NCBI GenBank assembly: GCA_949372875.1
Contig: CASIAW010000001.1
Span: 186,001-250,000, forward strand
DNA from: Candidatus Poseidoniaceae archaeon
GTDB lineage: Archaea > Thermoplasmatota > Poseidoniia > Poseidoniales > Poseidoniaceae
Length of the DNA: 64,000 bases
Direction of reading: 5' to 3'
Positions 1 to 9,140 of the stretch are shown here, in pieces; within the stretch, counting starts at the first letter, position 1; every line of letters begins with the position of its first letter. The notes under the pieces are model-generated. The model was given only the letters and a program-made list of their open reading frames with translations, was not told the DNA's origin and made no database searches. The position numbers and the translations under genes are program-made.

Positions 1-609
1 AATGATAATCGCACTTTCAAATATAGGGGGGCGAACAAAGGTGACCTCACTGTTACTTTTTTGCTAAGTAATTGGAACAGTGGATTGAGAGGTCAAGATG
101 CAGACTTCGCATTCACTGGAGGACAATTTGATGGAACCTATAATGACCTTTCCAAATATACTCGTGATCTTAATTTTACCGTTCCGCAGTGGGCTGACAA
201 AGTTGAGATTGTAGCAACAATTACGGGACATGGATTTGGCCAAGATAATGCCAATTGTGCTGAATTTTGTGACCATCAGCATCACTACTCACTCAATGGA
301 TTTACCACGTATGAATGGCACCCAATTGTCTCCTCAAGCGAAGGCTGTGAAAATGAAGTCCGCAATGGGGTAGTCGCCAATCAATTTGGCTCGTGGCCAT
401 TTGGAAGAGCCGGATGGTGCGCTGGTCAAGATGTGAAGCAGTGGAAGTATGACATCACCAGTTGGAGCGATTTGAACGGAGGAGTTAACCACCTCACATA
501 TAGAGGGCTCTTCAATGGCCAGGAGTATGTTCCATCAGATGGAATTGGAAACGGGCAGCGTAACATTCACGCTGAAATTTGGGTTGTATATTACAACGCT
601 ACAACATAG
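1..609 (+). CDS. PNGase F C-terminal-like domain protein (5' truncated by window)
   Basis: The frame is open from base 1, so this is the last ~202 residues of a longer gene; the TTG start at 61 in the ORF track is an artefact of truncation. The segment GHGFGQDNANCAEFC, then an SLNG strand and GSWPFGRAGWCAG, matches the C-terminal domain of Flavobacterium PNGase F (GWGH...GCAEWC...GNWAPDRAGWCPG), including the glutamate in CAEFC that corresponds to PNGase F Glu206. PNGase F-type enzymes cleave the amide linking N-glycans to asparagine. The paired cysteines suggest an extracytoplasmic protein. The catalytic N-terminal domain (Asp60 and Glu118 region) would lie outside the window, so activity cannot be judged. 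It ends 7 bases before the stop of the convergent mqnC gene. Confidence 0.75.
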   Translation, partial: NDNRTFKYRGANKGDLTVTFLLSNWNSGLRGQDADFAFTGGQFDGTYNDLSKYTRDLNFTVPQWADKVEIVATITGHGFGQDNANCAEFCDHQHHYSLNGFTTYEWHPIVSSSEGCENEVRNGVVANQFGSWPFGRAGWCAGQDVKQWKYDITSWSDLNGGVNHLTYRGLFNGQEYVPSDGIGNGQRNIHAEIWVVYYNATT

Positions 610-616
610 GCAAGTC

Positions 617-1801
617 TCAGACTTGCATTGGCGGCGGAGATTTGAGCTCTTTTGCGGGTGTGCCCTTGAGTGGGGTTTCAAGGAATACATAGTTGCTATC
701 ACGCCGTTGAGGGACGAAGCCAGCGCGTAAAATTACGTCTTGCAACTCTCGCTCTGATGCTTGAAACTTTGTTGTTCCAGATGCAGAAACGACATTCTCC
801 TCCATCATGGTCGAGCCAACATCATTTGCACCACCAAAGAGGGCAAGTTGTGCCGTCTTAATCCCCATCGTAGGCCAAGAAGACTGAATACTTGGGACAC
901 TATCAAGGAACAACCTTGATACTGCGACGTGGCGAAGATACTCCGTTGAACCTGAACCCAATTCCACTTTGTTTTGTCCTCGGTTACGCCGGCCGAAACT
1001 GTTGACTTCAAGTTGGACAGGCCATGCAATGAAAGATGTGAATCCTTTCGAATGTTGTTCAAGAGAACGGTCTTGTAGATCCCTAATTCGCCGCATGTGT
1101 TCGACGCGTTGTTCCAAAGACTCTCCAAATCCAATAACGTTGGTCGCACTTGTTGTGAGGCCAAGAGATTGAGCTTCTTCCATTACACGTAACCAGTTTA
1201 CTGGTGAACCCTTTTTTGGAGAAACGTCTTTTCGAACTTTCTCGACAAGCATTTCTGCTCCGCCTCCTGGTAAACCATGCATTCCTGCAGCCTTCAAACG
1301 TGTCAATACTTCAAGAGTGGATAGACCGCTCACTTCGGCAATTCCTTCAATTTCAATAGGACTGAAACAATCTATTGCAATTGTAGGATGACGAGTAGTT
1401 AATTCGCGAATCAAATTTTCATACCATTCAAATTCTAAATCAGGATTGACGCCCCCTTGCATCAAAATTCGAACACCTTCAATATCTTCAAGTTCTCGTA
1501 TGCGTTGAGAAATCTCGTCAGTTGTTTGAGTATAGGTCTCTTCATGGCCTGGTGGGCGGTAGAAGGAACAAAATTGACAATTAATTGTACAGACATTCGT
1601 GTAATTGATATTTCTATCGATGAGATATGTGACTTTCTCGGTCCCATGCATTGCATTGCGCCTTTGAAGAGCAGCACTCATCAATTGGTGGAGAGGAGCG
1701 TTTGTGTACAGTTCTACAGCCTCCTCCTCAGAGAGACGATACTCAAGGTAGTACGCAGATTGCCACGAGGCTTGTCGCTCGAGAATTAATTCCCATCCCA
1801 T
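617..1801 (-). CDS. mqnC: Cyclic dehypoxanthinyl futalosine synthase-like radical SAM enzyme (MqnC family)
   Basis: A 394-aa radical SAM protein. The [4Fe-4S] motif CTINCQFC (C-x3-C-x2-C) sits near residue 75, followed by FYRPPG, LMQGGVNPDL, LPGGGAEMLV and, late in the protein, a GGANDVGSTMMEENVVSASG stretch that is typical of MqnC rather than MqnE or CofG/CofH. MqnC cyclises dehypoxanthine futalosine in the futalosine route to menaquinone. Length fits the family. ATG start at 1801; the upstream peptidase gene stops 9 bases before it, so the two are probably co-transcribed. No other mqn gene is in the window. A divergent FO-synthase-like role is the main alternative. Confidence 0.85.
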   Translation of the reverse strand: MGWELILERQASWQSAYYLEYRLSEEEAVELYTNAPLHQLMSAALQRRNAMHGTEKVTYLIDRNINYTNVCTINCQFCSFYRPPGHEETYTQTTDEISQRIRELEDIEGVRILMQGGVNPDLEFEWYENLIRELTTRHPTIAIDCFSPIEIEGIAEVSGLSTLEVLTRLKAAGMHGLPGGGAEMLVEKVRKDVSPKKGSPVNWLRVMEEAQSLGLTTSATNVIGFGESLEQRVEHMRRIRDLQDRSLEQHSKGFTSFIAWPVQLEVNSFGRRNRGQNKVELGSGSTEYLRHVAVSRLFLDSVPSIQSSWPTMGIKTAQLALFGGANDVGSTMMEENVVSASGTTKFQASERELQDVILRAGFVPQRRDSNYVFLETPLKGTPAKELKSPPPMQV

Positions 1802-1810
1802 GTAATCACT

Positions 1811-3181
1811 TCAGAAAGATTTTCCAGTAATTGACTCTATCTCTTCAATTGTTTTCGGACACGCAGATGTAAGCACATCGGGTTCGCTCGAAGTAACGAG
1901 AACATCATCCTCAATTCGGATTCCCAAATTTGCATATCGTTCGGGACAGTCAACATCAGGCCGCCAAGCACCGAAATATAATCCAGGTTCCACTGTAAGA
2001 CACATTCCTTCTTCAAGCAGTCGCGGTTCTCCGTTTGGTTTGTAGATTCCAACATCATGAACATCAAGTCCAATCCAATGACTTGTATTGTGCATATACC
2101 ACTTTCGAAGATCTCCGTTTTCAGTATCGAGAGCCTCATCAAGACTTTGCTCAATAATTCCCAAATTGATGAGACCTTCTGCGAGCACTCTTCGAGCTGC
2201 CTCATGTGGTGCTGTGTAAGGTTGTCCAACACGGCAGCAATCAATCGCTGCCAACTGGGCATCCAAAACCAGTTGGTAAATCTCTTTTTGAGCCTCGGTA
2301 AATTTACCGTTAATCGGCCATGAACGTGTTATATCTGCAGCATAACCACGATATTCAGCACCAGCATCAATCAAAATAACCTCACCGTCTTCGCAAACGT
2401 CGTCATTGACCTTGTAATGAAGAACCGTTGCGTTATCTCCACAACCGACAATTGATGGGTAAGCCCATCCAGACGTCCCAGCGTAGACAAAGAACCCCTC
2501 AATGGTGGATTGAAACTGATACTCCATTCGGCCAGGTTTAGAATGTCGCATAGCAGCAATGTGAGCATAACTGCTGACATCTGATGCAAAGCGCATTTGT
2601 TTAATTTCAGCAGAAGATTTTCTTAGACGTAGTTCAGCGATTCGTGCACTTGGGTCTTCGATAGAAACTGGGCCGCTGCCAAAATGTTGGCGAGCACGGT
2701 CACGTCGGTCTATTGCAAGACGTATCAAGCCATCCACATCGTCGCGAACACCGGTTCTTAACAAAATTCTGTGGGATGAATCGATGTATGATGAAAGAAC
2801 ATCCCTCATTTCATCGATTGAATGCGCCTCGTCGATAGGCCATTTAGCTAATGCACCTTCAACACCAGGTCTACGCCCCTCCCAAATTTCCTTGAGTGTG
2901 TCTTTTGGTTGAACAAACAGAGATGATTTCCAAGAACCATCAACACAACGTAGACAAAAAACTGCTTCCGGCTCACTCCATCCTACAAAATACAGCATAT
3001 CGCTCATGGTTCTGTAAGGATAGTGAACATCGTTGGAATGAGTCGCTTCTTCAGCAGCACACAAGATGAGAACATCATCAGGCCTGAGTTGAGAAGTAAG
3101 TCGGTTTTGACGTGCCTTGAACTCATCCTGTGAAATGGCCGAAGGTTGGGGTCCGATGTGACGCATTGCTGCTTCGTTCAT
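1811..3181 (-). CDS. pepP: Xaa-Pro aminopeptidase (M24B)
   Basis: A 456-aa protein with an N-terminal aminopeptidase P domain (about residues 20-160) and a C-terminal pita-bread metallopeptidase domain. The five M24 metal ligands are visible in order: IDAGAEYRGYAADITRSW (two Asp), TSHWIGLDVHDVG (His), TVEPGLYF (Glu) and GIRIEDDVLVT (Glu). The enzyme removes an N-terminal residue preceding proline and probably acts in the cytoplasm, since no signal peptide is visible. In this window it pairs logically with secreted subtilases and proline dehydrogenase for peptide and proline use. ATG at 3181; a 54-base gap separates it from the upstream surface-protein gene. Confidence 0.9.
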   Translation of the reverse strand: MNEAAMRHIGPQPSAISQDEFKARQNRLTSQLRPDDVLILCAAEEATHSNDVHYPYRTMSDMLYFVGWSEPEAVFCLRCVDGSWKSSLFVQPKDTLKEIWEGRRPGVEGALAKWPIDEAHSIDEMRDVLSSYIDSSHRILLRTGVRDDVDGLIRLAIDRRDRARQHFGSGPVSIEDPSARIAELRLRKSSAEIKQMRFASDVSSYAHIAAMRHSKPGRMEYQFQSTIEGFFVYAGTSGWAYPSIVGCGDNATVLHYKVNDDVCEDGEVILIDAGAEYRGYAADITRSWPINGKFTEAQKEIYQLVLDAQLAAIDCCRVGQPYTAPHEAARRVLAEGLINLGIIEQSLDEALDTENGDLRKWYMHNTSHWIGLDVHDVGIYKPNGEPRLLEEGMCLTVEPGLYFGAWRPDVDCPERYANLGIRIEDDVLVTSSEPDVLTSACPKTIEEIESITGKSF

Positions 3182-3235
3182 GTTAATCCCAACCGTTCTA
3201 CAGTATTCAATAATTGCATTGGAAACAATACAGTC

Positions 3236-4801
3236 TTATCTGTTGTTCTCGCCATCATTCAAAGAAGAATCGTTTGAAATCCACTTCGGAACGCTTGTTT
3301 GATTTGACTGCTTTCGCGAAGAGGCGACAATGTATCCAACAGATAATGAGAGGAACAAAAGAATGGATATTGAGGCAAAAATGAGTTGTGAACTCAGAGT
3401 ATCGGACTCAATAGATTCGGAAATCTGTACCTGAAATGAAACTTCACTCGTCGCACCATTATCGTCTTCAACAACGAGAAGAATCTCATAAGTCCCAGTG
3501 CCTGTGAAGTCTGACGAGGAAAGAGTCTGCTTACCAGTCACATGTGTATTGCCATTCACATACCATGTGTGGATGAGTCCTAAGTGATCATTCGCAGTAT
3601 CCGAACTTTGACTACTGTTGAGTTCCCATGATTCTCCGTTTGAAAGGGAAACAGTTGCCCCATCATTAACGACAAAAGAGTCAAGTTCCAGTAGTGCGAC
3701 TGGCGCCCTATTTTCAACAGTAAAATCGATTGAGGAATGAGACAGCCAACCAACGGTATCTCTAACAAGAAGTTCTACAGTCCATGTTCCTGGGAAATCA
3801 GGGTTGAGAGAAATGAGAGTTGGCGATACCTGCTCGCTTTCATGGAGGGCGCGGCGTGAACCATCGGGCAGCACAAGGGTCCAAGTTAGAATATTTTCAC
3901 CGCCAACATAACCATCGTCCACAGTCGCTGAGAACGAAATTGGAGAATTCTCGTCCACTGGAAGAATAATCGAAGTCGTCTCCGACGAAGAAACAGATGA
4001 TTCTGTTGAATCTACATCACATGACAAAGTAACTGAAGGCAGGTTTTGGTCGATGAGAATCAAAAAGCGCTCGGTGTTCGAAGATCGTAACAAAGCATCC
4101 GAAATAGTGATGTTAAACAACCAAAATCCGTCATCCAAATTCATACTCAATCGATCAAACTCAAGAACGAGAGCACCATTAAGCAAACTCGAATTGAAGA
4201 AACCGAAATCAACCATTTCGCTTAGACAAATTCCATTGGGTGCAGGACAGACTCCCATGTTCACAAATGCCTCTTGGCTACCAGATGATTGAACTATGAG
4301 CGGTATTTCGACAAGAAGATTGGAATCGGAGAGAAGGTAATGTGGCTTATCGATATTTTGGCCACCAATTGCGGATATAGGGAGAATGTGAGGTCGATGG
4401 TTTTCAGAGCCGAGGTAAACCACTATCGAAGCATGGGGATGATGATTGTTTGAATTCAGATTCGACAAGAGTATCTTACAGGTACAGTCATATGTTGATA
4501 TATTGACTTCTAACTCCCAATCCCAAAGTCCATCGCTAACTGCCGTAACTGAAGTAAGTTTTCCGGAATCAAGCGGCGAGTGTGGTCGGTCCAGCGAAAC
4601 CAACACCCATTGGTATTCAACCAGCGAATGGGTTGAGCTGCCGTTGAGATAGAGCGTATGGGTGAAGGTAATGCCGTTCTCTTGAAAAATTGATGGTTCA
4701 GTATCGTTTTTAGAAGGAAGAGCCGATGCGTGAGACAACGGAAGAACTGGCAAAACGAGGCAAATCAAAACGAACAGAACGTATCGCTTTGGGTCTCCCA
4801 T
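3236..4801 (-). CDS. Secreted, C-terminally anchored protein with PKD/Ig-like domain
   Basis: A 521-aa protein. A signal peptide (YVLFVLICLVLPVLPLSHASA) opens it. A long beta-rich ectodomain has NGS/NNS-type glycosylation sequons and several cysteines. A PKD-like module near residues 360-460 (RAPVALLELDS ... HTWYVNG ... VVEDDNGATSEVSFQVQI) precedes a single transmembrane helix (LIFASISILLFLSLSVGYIVA) and a short polar cytoplasmic tail. ATG start preceded by GGTGAG about 8 bases upstream. It lies just downstream of the TSP3-repeat gene in the same direction, so both are probably part of the cell-surface layer. Specific function unknown. Confidence 0.75.
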   Translation of the reverse strand: MGDPKRYVLFVLICLVLPVLPLSHASALPSKNDTEPSIFQENGITFTHTLYLNGSSTHSLVEYQWVLVSLDRPHSPLDSGKLTSVTAVSDGLWDWELEVNISTYDCTCKILLSNLNSNNHHPHASIVVYLGSENHRPHILPISAIGGQNIDKPHYLLSDSNLLVEIPLIVQSSGSQEAFVNMGVCPAPNGICLSEMVDFGFFNSSLLNGALVLEFDRLSMNLDDGFWLFNITISDALLRSSNTERFLILIDQNLPSVTLSCDVDSTESSVSSSETTSIILPVDENSPISFSATVDDGYVGGENILTWTLVLPDGSRRALHESEQVSPTLISLNPDFPGTWTVELLVRDTVGWLSHSSIDFTVENRAPVALLELDSFVVNDGATVSLSNGESWELNSSQSSDTANDHLGLIHTWYVNGNTHVTGKQTLSSSDFTGTGTYEILLVVEDDNGATSEVSFQVQISESIESDTLSSQLIFASISILLFLSLSVGYIVASSRKQSNQTSVPKWISNDSSLNDGENNR

Positions 4802-4863
4802 GATTTCAACTCACCATCAACCAACATCAATGTTCGGACGATATGCTTGGAATAATGCCTGAA

Positions 4864-7800
4864 TCATTGGGCAAATGGGTCACACAATTCACCCTGGCCA
4901 GGGAAACTGGTAGGGTTTCTTGGGTTTGTGTCCCATTTGAATTCACAGTAATTGACGTGACCATCACCATCGGTATCGATCATGCGGTCTGCAGGGTCGA
5001 ATGGATCGAACTGGAAGTGGTATTCCCAGCCAGTTGCCATACCATCATCGTCATGGTCTTGATAATACACCTCAGGCCCGTCATTCCATCCGTCACTGTC
5101 GGTATCGTTCGTAATTGGATTCGTTCCATTTTGCTTTTCTTCAAAGTTGGTATAGTTCTCAAGGTTATCATAAAATCGCTTACCATCTGGTGTATCAGGG
5201 TCGATATTACAATCCGAATTGGTCGTATCATTGTAACCAGAACAATACTTTTTGATCAGTCCGGACCGATTCAATCCATCATTGTCCGGGTCTTCTTCGC
5301 CATCCATAATCCCATCCAAGTCACTGTCTGGCATAGAAGGGTCCATCACTCCGCGAGCTCCAAATGCATCAGTACTGCCGTTATCGACCAAACCATTCTC
5401 GATAGCAAGTCCTGAGTAATAGACTTCCCAACCATCAGGAAGATTGTCAGAATCCGTGTCGTCATCAACAGGATTTGTATTCCATTTATCGGGTGCCTCA
5501 GCGCCGTTTGCAAGAGAGTCATTGTCGATGTCAAAAGTATCATCTTTCAGTGAATCAAGTGAAGGGTCAAGCGCCCATCGTCCGTTACAATTACAGAAAT
5601 CATTCAGAGGAACGACAAAGCCAGTTAGATTCATCTCTGAGACACTATATTTCTTCTCATTGACGAAACCACCAAGATTGTTTTGCCAAACATAGCCGCC
5701 TGCTTCCATGCTGCAATCGTTGTTCTGAGAAGAAACACAACCAGGGCGTTGCCAAGAAGAAGTAGCCACCCACAAACTGTGTGAGTTGGTATTATCCTCA
5801 GTAGACTTGACTTGCATTTCCCAGCCATCAAGCATCCCATCTGAATCAGTATCGTTGAGCAATGGATTTGTCGGGTTTTGGTATGGGCGTGGTACGAAAA
5901 GAACTTCATTGCCGTCAAGAAGACTGTCGTTATCGGTGTCAGAGTTGTTAGCGTGCGTGAGGAAATTATCCTTTCCAGCTATGACTTCTTCACCATCTTC
6001 AAGTCCATCATTGTCGGTGTCAAACATGCAGGGGCTGGTGAAGTAAGCCACACCTTCCCACGAATATCCTGTCAATGCCTCGGTTTGATCAAGTTCACCA
6101 TCACCATCTGTATCAGGATTTGAAGCGTTTGAACCACCTGCACATACATTTGCAAATTCGTCGTAGTCTGAAAGGCCGTCTTCGTCAGTATCAAAGAGTC
6201 CAGGATCAGATGTGACCCAAGTCTTGATGACACCGTTGTTAACAACTAATATTTCCCAACCCATGACTTCGATTCCATCAAGGAGTCCATCACCATCTGT
6301 GTCGGAATTGAGCGGGTCTGTTGAACGACCGTCGATAATTCCATCTCCGTCACGGTCACGAGCATTGTATTCCATTAGATTGGTAAATTGTTCTTCTGGC
6401 TCAACGACTTCCATCCATTTGAACAGACGTGATTCAACAGATTGGCCGACTGCCACATTGATTTGGTAGACATAGCCTGAAACTGGAGCGAGCATAGCAA
6501 TGGTTTGCTTTTGACCACCAGCAAGAGTAATTTGACCTCGTGCTACAGTTGCATTTGCTTCGACCCACTGGTCTTGTAAAACGTCTATGCCAATTACAAT
6601 TGTGGTTGAATCAAGGGTTGTGTAGTAAACACCACCATCTCCGTCAACATCCCAGCCATCGTGGTCTGGATCTAAGTTTCCGTTTGCACCATCACGTGGG
6701 TGAAGGCCATTTGTCGATTCCCACCCATCTGGCATTCCATCAAGGTCGGTATCGAGTCTCCATGGAGATGTGAAATTGGTAGGACCAAAAAGATTGGCTA
6801 CTTGGTATTCTTCAAAGTTATTGAGCCCATCCTCATCCCAATCACCGTAACCGTCGGATGCGTTTGCTGGGTTCAAAACTTTCGAGATGTCGTTCAACGG
6901 GTGGTCGTTTACGTTTGAATAACAGAATTCAAATCCATCTGGCATTCCATCACCATCAGTATCCCAGTCGGATGGACCATTGAGAAGTCCATCATTGTCC
7001 ATGTCCATGAGGAACCAAGAATTATCAACACCAGCAAAAGGTGAAGAACGGATAATCGGGTCGAGTAGAGGGACGTTACAGTTCTCACCAACACCAGTTA
7101 GAAGTGTAGCAGTGAGGTTTCCTATTTCGACAATGTCGTCAAGCAAATCCATGTCTGAGTCTCGTGAAGTTGGATTTGTGCCATATGTTGCTTCAAGGAA
7201 ATTTGGAAGGCCATCTTCGTCCGTATCAAGAATCATGTCGCATGAGTGGGAACCCATTGCATTGGCTAACTCATCCCAGGATGGCAAGGTGTCATCTGAG
7301 TCATAGAAGGTCGTCAACGTATCTTCCATTGCTTGGTCGAGAAGAAGACAATCCCAATTACCGCTGAGGGGGTCAAAGAGGGTCACATCGCCACCAGGAG
7401 TTTGGACGGTTCGTGTGTACATTGATTCCCAAAGGTCGTTGAGATTATCATTATCGGTGTCAGCCCTCTGTGGGTCGGTGCCGAGTTCTTGCTCAGCTTG
7501 ATTCGTAAGTCCGTCATTATCCGGGTCACCATTTGGACCTTGAGAAGGGTCAGGCCATGAGTCTGTTTCGTTTTCGATATTCGCATCATCAGTTTCGTCC
7601 GCTTGCGAAGGGTCTTGAAGTAAATCTTCAGATTCGCCGTTGTCAAGAGGATTCAATCCGTGGTCGACTTCCCAACCATCACTCATTCCATCAAAATCGG
7701 TATCCGGCAGTTGTGGATCCGTTCCATATTGGGTTGCTTCAAGTAAATCTGATAATCCGTCACCGTCAGAATCAGTTGCAGCACTAATAGAGATTCCAGA

Positions 7801-7947
7801 CCCAATCAAATCTTCTTCAGCGGCACTTTCGAAACCGCCAATGGATTCACTTGTTTGGAAATAACCCGAAAAACCGACGAACAGAGAGCCAAAAATCAAC
7901 GTAGAGATGATTGCAGCATAGGCCATTTGATTGTGACTTAGAGACAT
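4864..7947 (-). CDS. Giant thrombospondin type 3 / calcium-repeat surface protein
   Basis: About 1027 aa from the ATG at 7947, preceded by GGTG about 8 bases upstream; the ORF-track GTG at 7965 is less likely. A hydrophobic segment near the N-terminus (YAAIISTLIFGSLFVGFSGYF) is a signal or membrane anchor. Almost all of the rest is repeats of the D-x-D-x-D-G-x-x-D class in the bacterial/archaeal TSP3 form, such as DTDGDGLLDG followed by WEV or NPLxxDTD. These bind calcium and build rigid rod-like ectodomains. A non-repeat insert near residues 450-520 (TTLDSTTIVIGIDVLQDQW) may be a separate beta domain. No C-terminal membrane helix is seen. Likely an adhesin or surface stalk; ligand unknown. 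Many long antisense ORFs here are shadows of the repeat code. Confidence 0.85.
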   Translation of the reverse strand: MSLSHNQMAYAAIISTLIFGSLFVGFSGYFQTSESIGGFESAAEEDLIGSGISISAATDSDGDGLSDLLEATQYGTDPQLPDTDFDGMSDGWEVDHGLNPLDNGESEDLLQDPSQADETDDANIENETDSWPDPSQGPNGDPDNDGLTNQAEQELGTDPQRADTDNDNLNDLWESMYTRTVQTPGGDVTLFDPLSGNWDCLLLDQAMEDTLTTFYDSDDTLPSWDELANAMGSHSCDMILDTDEDGLPNFLEATYGTNPTSRDSDMDLLDDIVEIGNLTATLLTGVGENCNVPLLDPIIRSSPFAGVDNSWFLMDMDNDGLLNGPSDWDTDGDGMPDGFEFCYSNVNDHPLNDISKVLNPANASDGYGDWDEDGLNNFEEYQVANLFGPTNFTSPWRLDTDLDGMPDGWESTNGLHPRDGANGNLDPDHDGWDVDGDGGVYYTTLDSTTIVIGIDVLQDQWVEANATVARGQITLAGGQKQTIAMLAPVSGYVYQINVAVGQSVESRLFKWMEVVEPEEQFTNLMEYNARDRDGDGIIDGRSTDPLNSDTDGDGLLDGIEVMGWEILVVNNGVIKTWVTSDPGLFDTDEDGLSDYDEFANVCAGGSNASNPDTDGDGELDQTEALTGYSWEGVAYFTSPCMFDTDNDGLEDGEEVIAGKDNFLTHANNSDTDNDSLLDGNEVLFVPRPYQNPTNPLLNDTDSDGMLDGWEMQVKSTEDNTNSHSLWVATSSWQRPGCVSSQNNDCSMEAGGYVWQNNLGGFVNEKKYSVSEMNLTGFVVPLNDFCNCNGRWALDPSLDSLKDDTFDIDNDSLANGAEAPDKWNTNPVDDDTDSDNLPDGWEVYYSGLAIENGLVDNGSTDAFGARGVMDPSMPDSDLDGIMDGEEDPDNDGLNRSGLIKKYCSGYNDTTNSDCNIDPDTPDGKRFYDNLENYTNFEEKQNGTNPITNDTDSDGWNDGPEVYYQDHDDDGMATGWEYHFQFDPFDPADRMIDTDGDGHVNYCEFKWDTNPRNPTSFPGQGELCDPFAQ

Positions 7948-8060
7948 TTTGAACACCGTGCACATCTGTGCAAAATTAGCGACTTGGTATTTCGGTTATA
8001 GACCTTAACTCTAGATGTTTTATCTCCGATGGCATAACAGAACCGAATATACCGTTAAAA

Positions 8061-9131
8061 TTACGAAGAATACGAGAGGAAAGAGGTGATTTGACAAACA
8101 CATGTTTCATCACCAATATCAATGCAAACCCTTGCTTTTCGACCGATTCCCCTTTGCCAGAACGCAACAAGAAACCCAATGGTAAATGGAAGAATTGGTG
8201 AGGGTTGAAGAAGGAATTCCACGCCACCCTGTTCGTCAAGTGATGATGAATTGATGAACGAGCCATATCCAAATGGCTTCAAGTATGCATTCACTAGTTG
8301 CTCCCAACTGCCTAAATCTTGAATGTAAATCGGCCTCTCACTTAGCGAAATCATTTCGTCAACCGCAAGTGCTGCAAGGATAAGTGGCGTTGTAGTTTCA
8401 GGTCCAGAAATACCCTTAAATTCCCATTTATCCAAAATATCAGGCCGCAGAACCAGACCTTGCATTTGAACTGACTTGAACAATCTCTGAAAAAGACCTG
8501 ATGGCAAGAAGAACGAACGCTCACCGGATGAGGTCCAGCCGTATTCAACGAGTTGGAAATCGAGTTCTACGCTACGCTGTATTGCCCTCGCGGAGGCATT
8601 CGAATCCCAGGGAAATTGAGGTGGAGAGGGGGCTAGAGAGATAGACCGAACATCATCATTTGTCTCGAGTTGAATTTGAACATTCGATATTTGTCGCCAC
8701 TGTATTTTTTTCCTTTGGAATGTAGCCCCCTCATTTGCTGCGAGAGCGAACCCACTGACTACAGGTGCGAGGAGATATGAAAAAACGGTATCGGAATTCA
8801 TGACATACTGCCCCCATCCCATGTTCTGCCACCGATTAAACAAGGCTGAATGTATTCGCCTTTTCTTCATGAACCACCCCGTTACGAGGAGTGAACATTG
8901 ATCCAACTGGTATTCTTCTTCATCTGTAGCTGCATTCATCAACTTACGGCCAAGTGGGATACCGGCATGTGCTTCAAATGACAACCACCAACGTTGAAAA
9001 TCTACAACTTTCCAAACAAAAAAGCACTGTCCGTATGAATTCCGAAGAGAGCCATCTCCATGAATCGCAAATTCCTTTTGGATTGAAGTGAGTACTTTAC
9101 CTGAAGAATGAGAGTCTTCTTCTGGAAGCAT
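8061..9131 (-). CDS. Conserved-looking protein of unknown function
   Basis: 356 aa, soluble, no signal peptide. ATG start lies 9 bases after the glyA stop, so it is likely co-transcribed with glyA. I recognise no family. The N-terminal half has a segment (LDQCSLLVTGWFMKKRR ... NMGWGQYVMNS) and the C-terminus has GFLVAFWQRGIGRKARVCIDIGDETCVCQI. The two loosely resemble the two ends of small-molecule-binding V4R-like folds, but this is too weak for a call. The ORF has clean length, coding-like composition and tight operon spacing, so the gene itself is well supported. Confidence 0.75.
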   Translation of the reverse strand: MLPEEDSHSSGKVLTSIQKEFAIHGDGSLRNSYGQCFFVWKVVDFQRWWLSFEAHAGIPLGRKLMNAATDEEEYQLDQCSLLVTGWFMKKRRIHSALFNRWQNMGWGQYVMNSDTVFSYLLAPVVSGFALAANEGATFQRKKIQWRQISNVQIQLETNDDVRSISLAPSPPQFPWDSNASARAIQRSVELDFQLVEYGWTSSGERSFFLPSGLFQRLFKSVQMQGLVLRPDILDKWEFKGISGPETTTPLILAALAVDEMISLSERPIYIQDLGSWEQLVNAYLKPFGYGSFINSSSLDEQGGVEFLLQPSPILPFTIGFLVAFWQRGIGRKARVCIDIGDETCVCQITSFLSYSS

Positions 9132-9140
9132 TGTATCGCC

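Noticed and set aside
4843-7787. Numerous antisense and alternate-frame ORFs, including 4843..5415 (+, 190 aa)
   Set aside because: Shadows of the Asp/Gly-rich repeat gene; the translated products are Ile/Val/Ser-rich low-complexity text with no domain.
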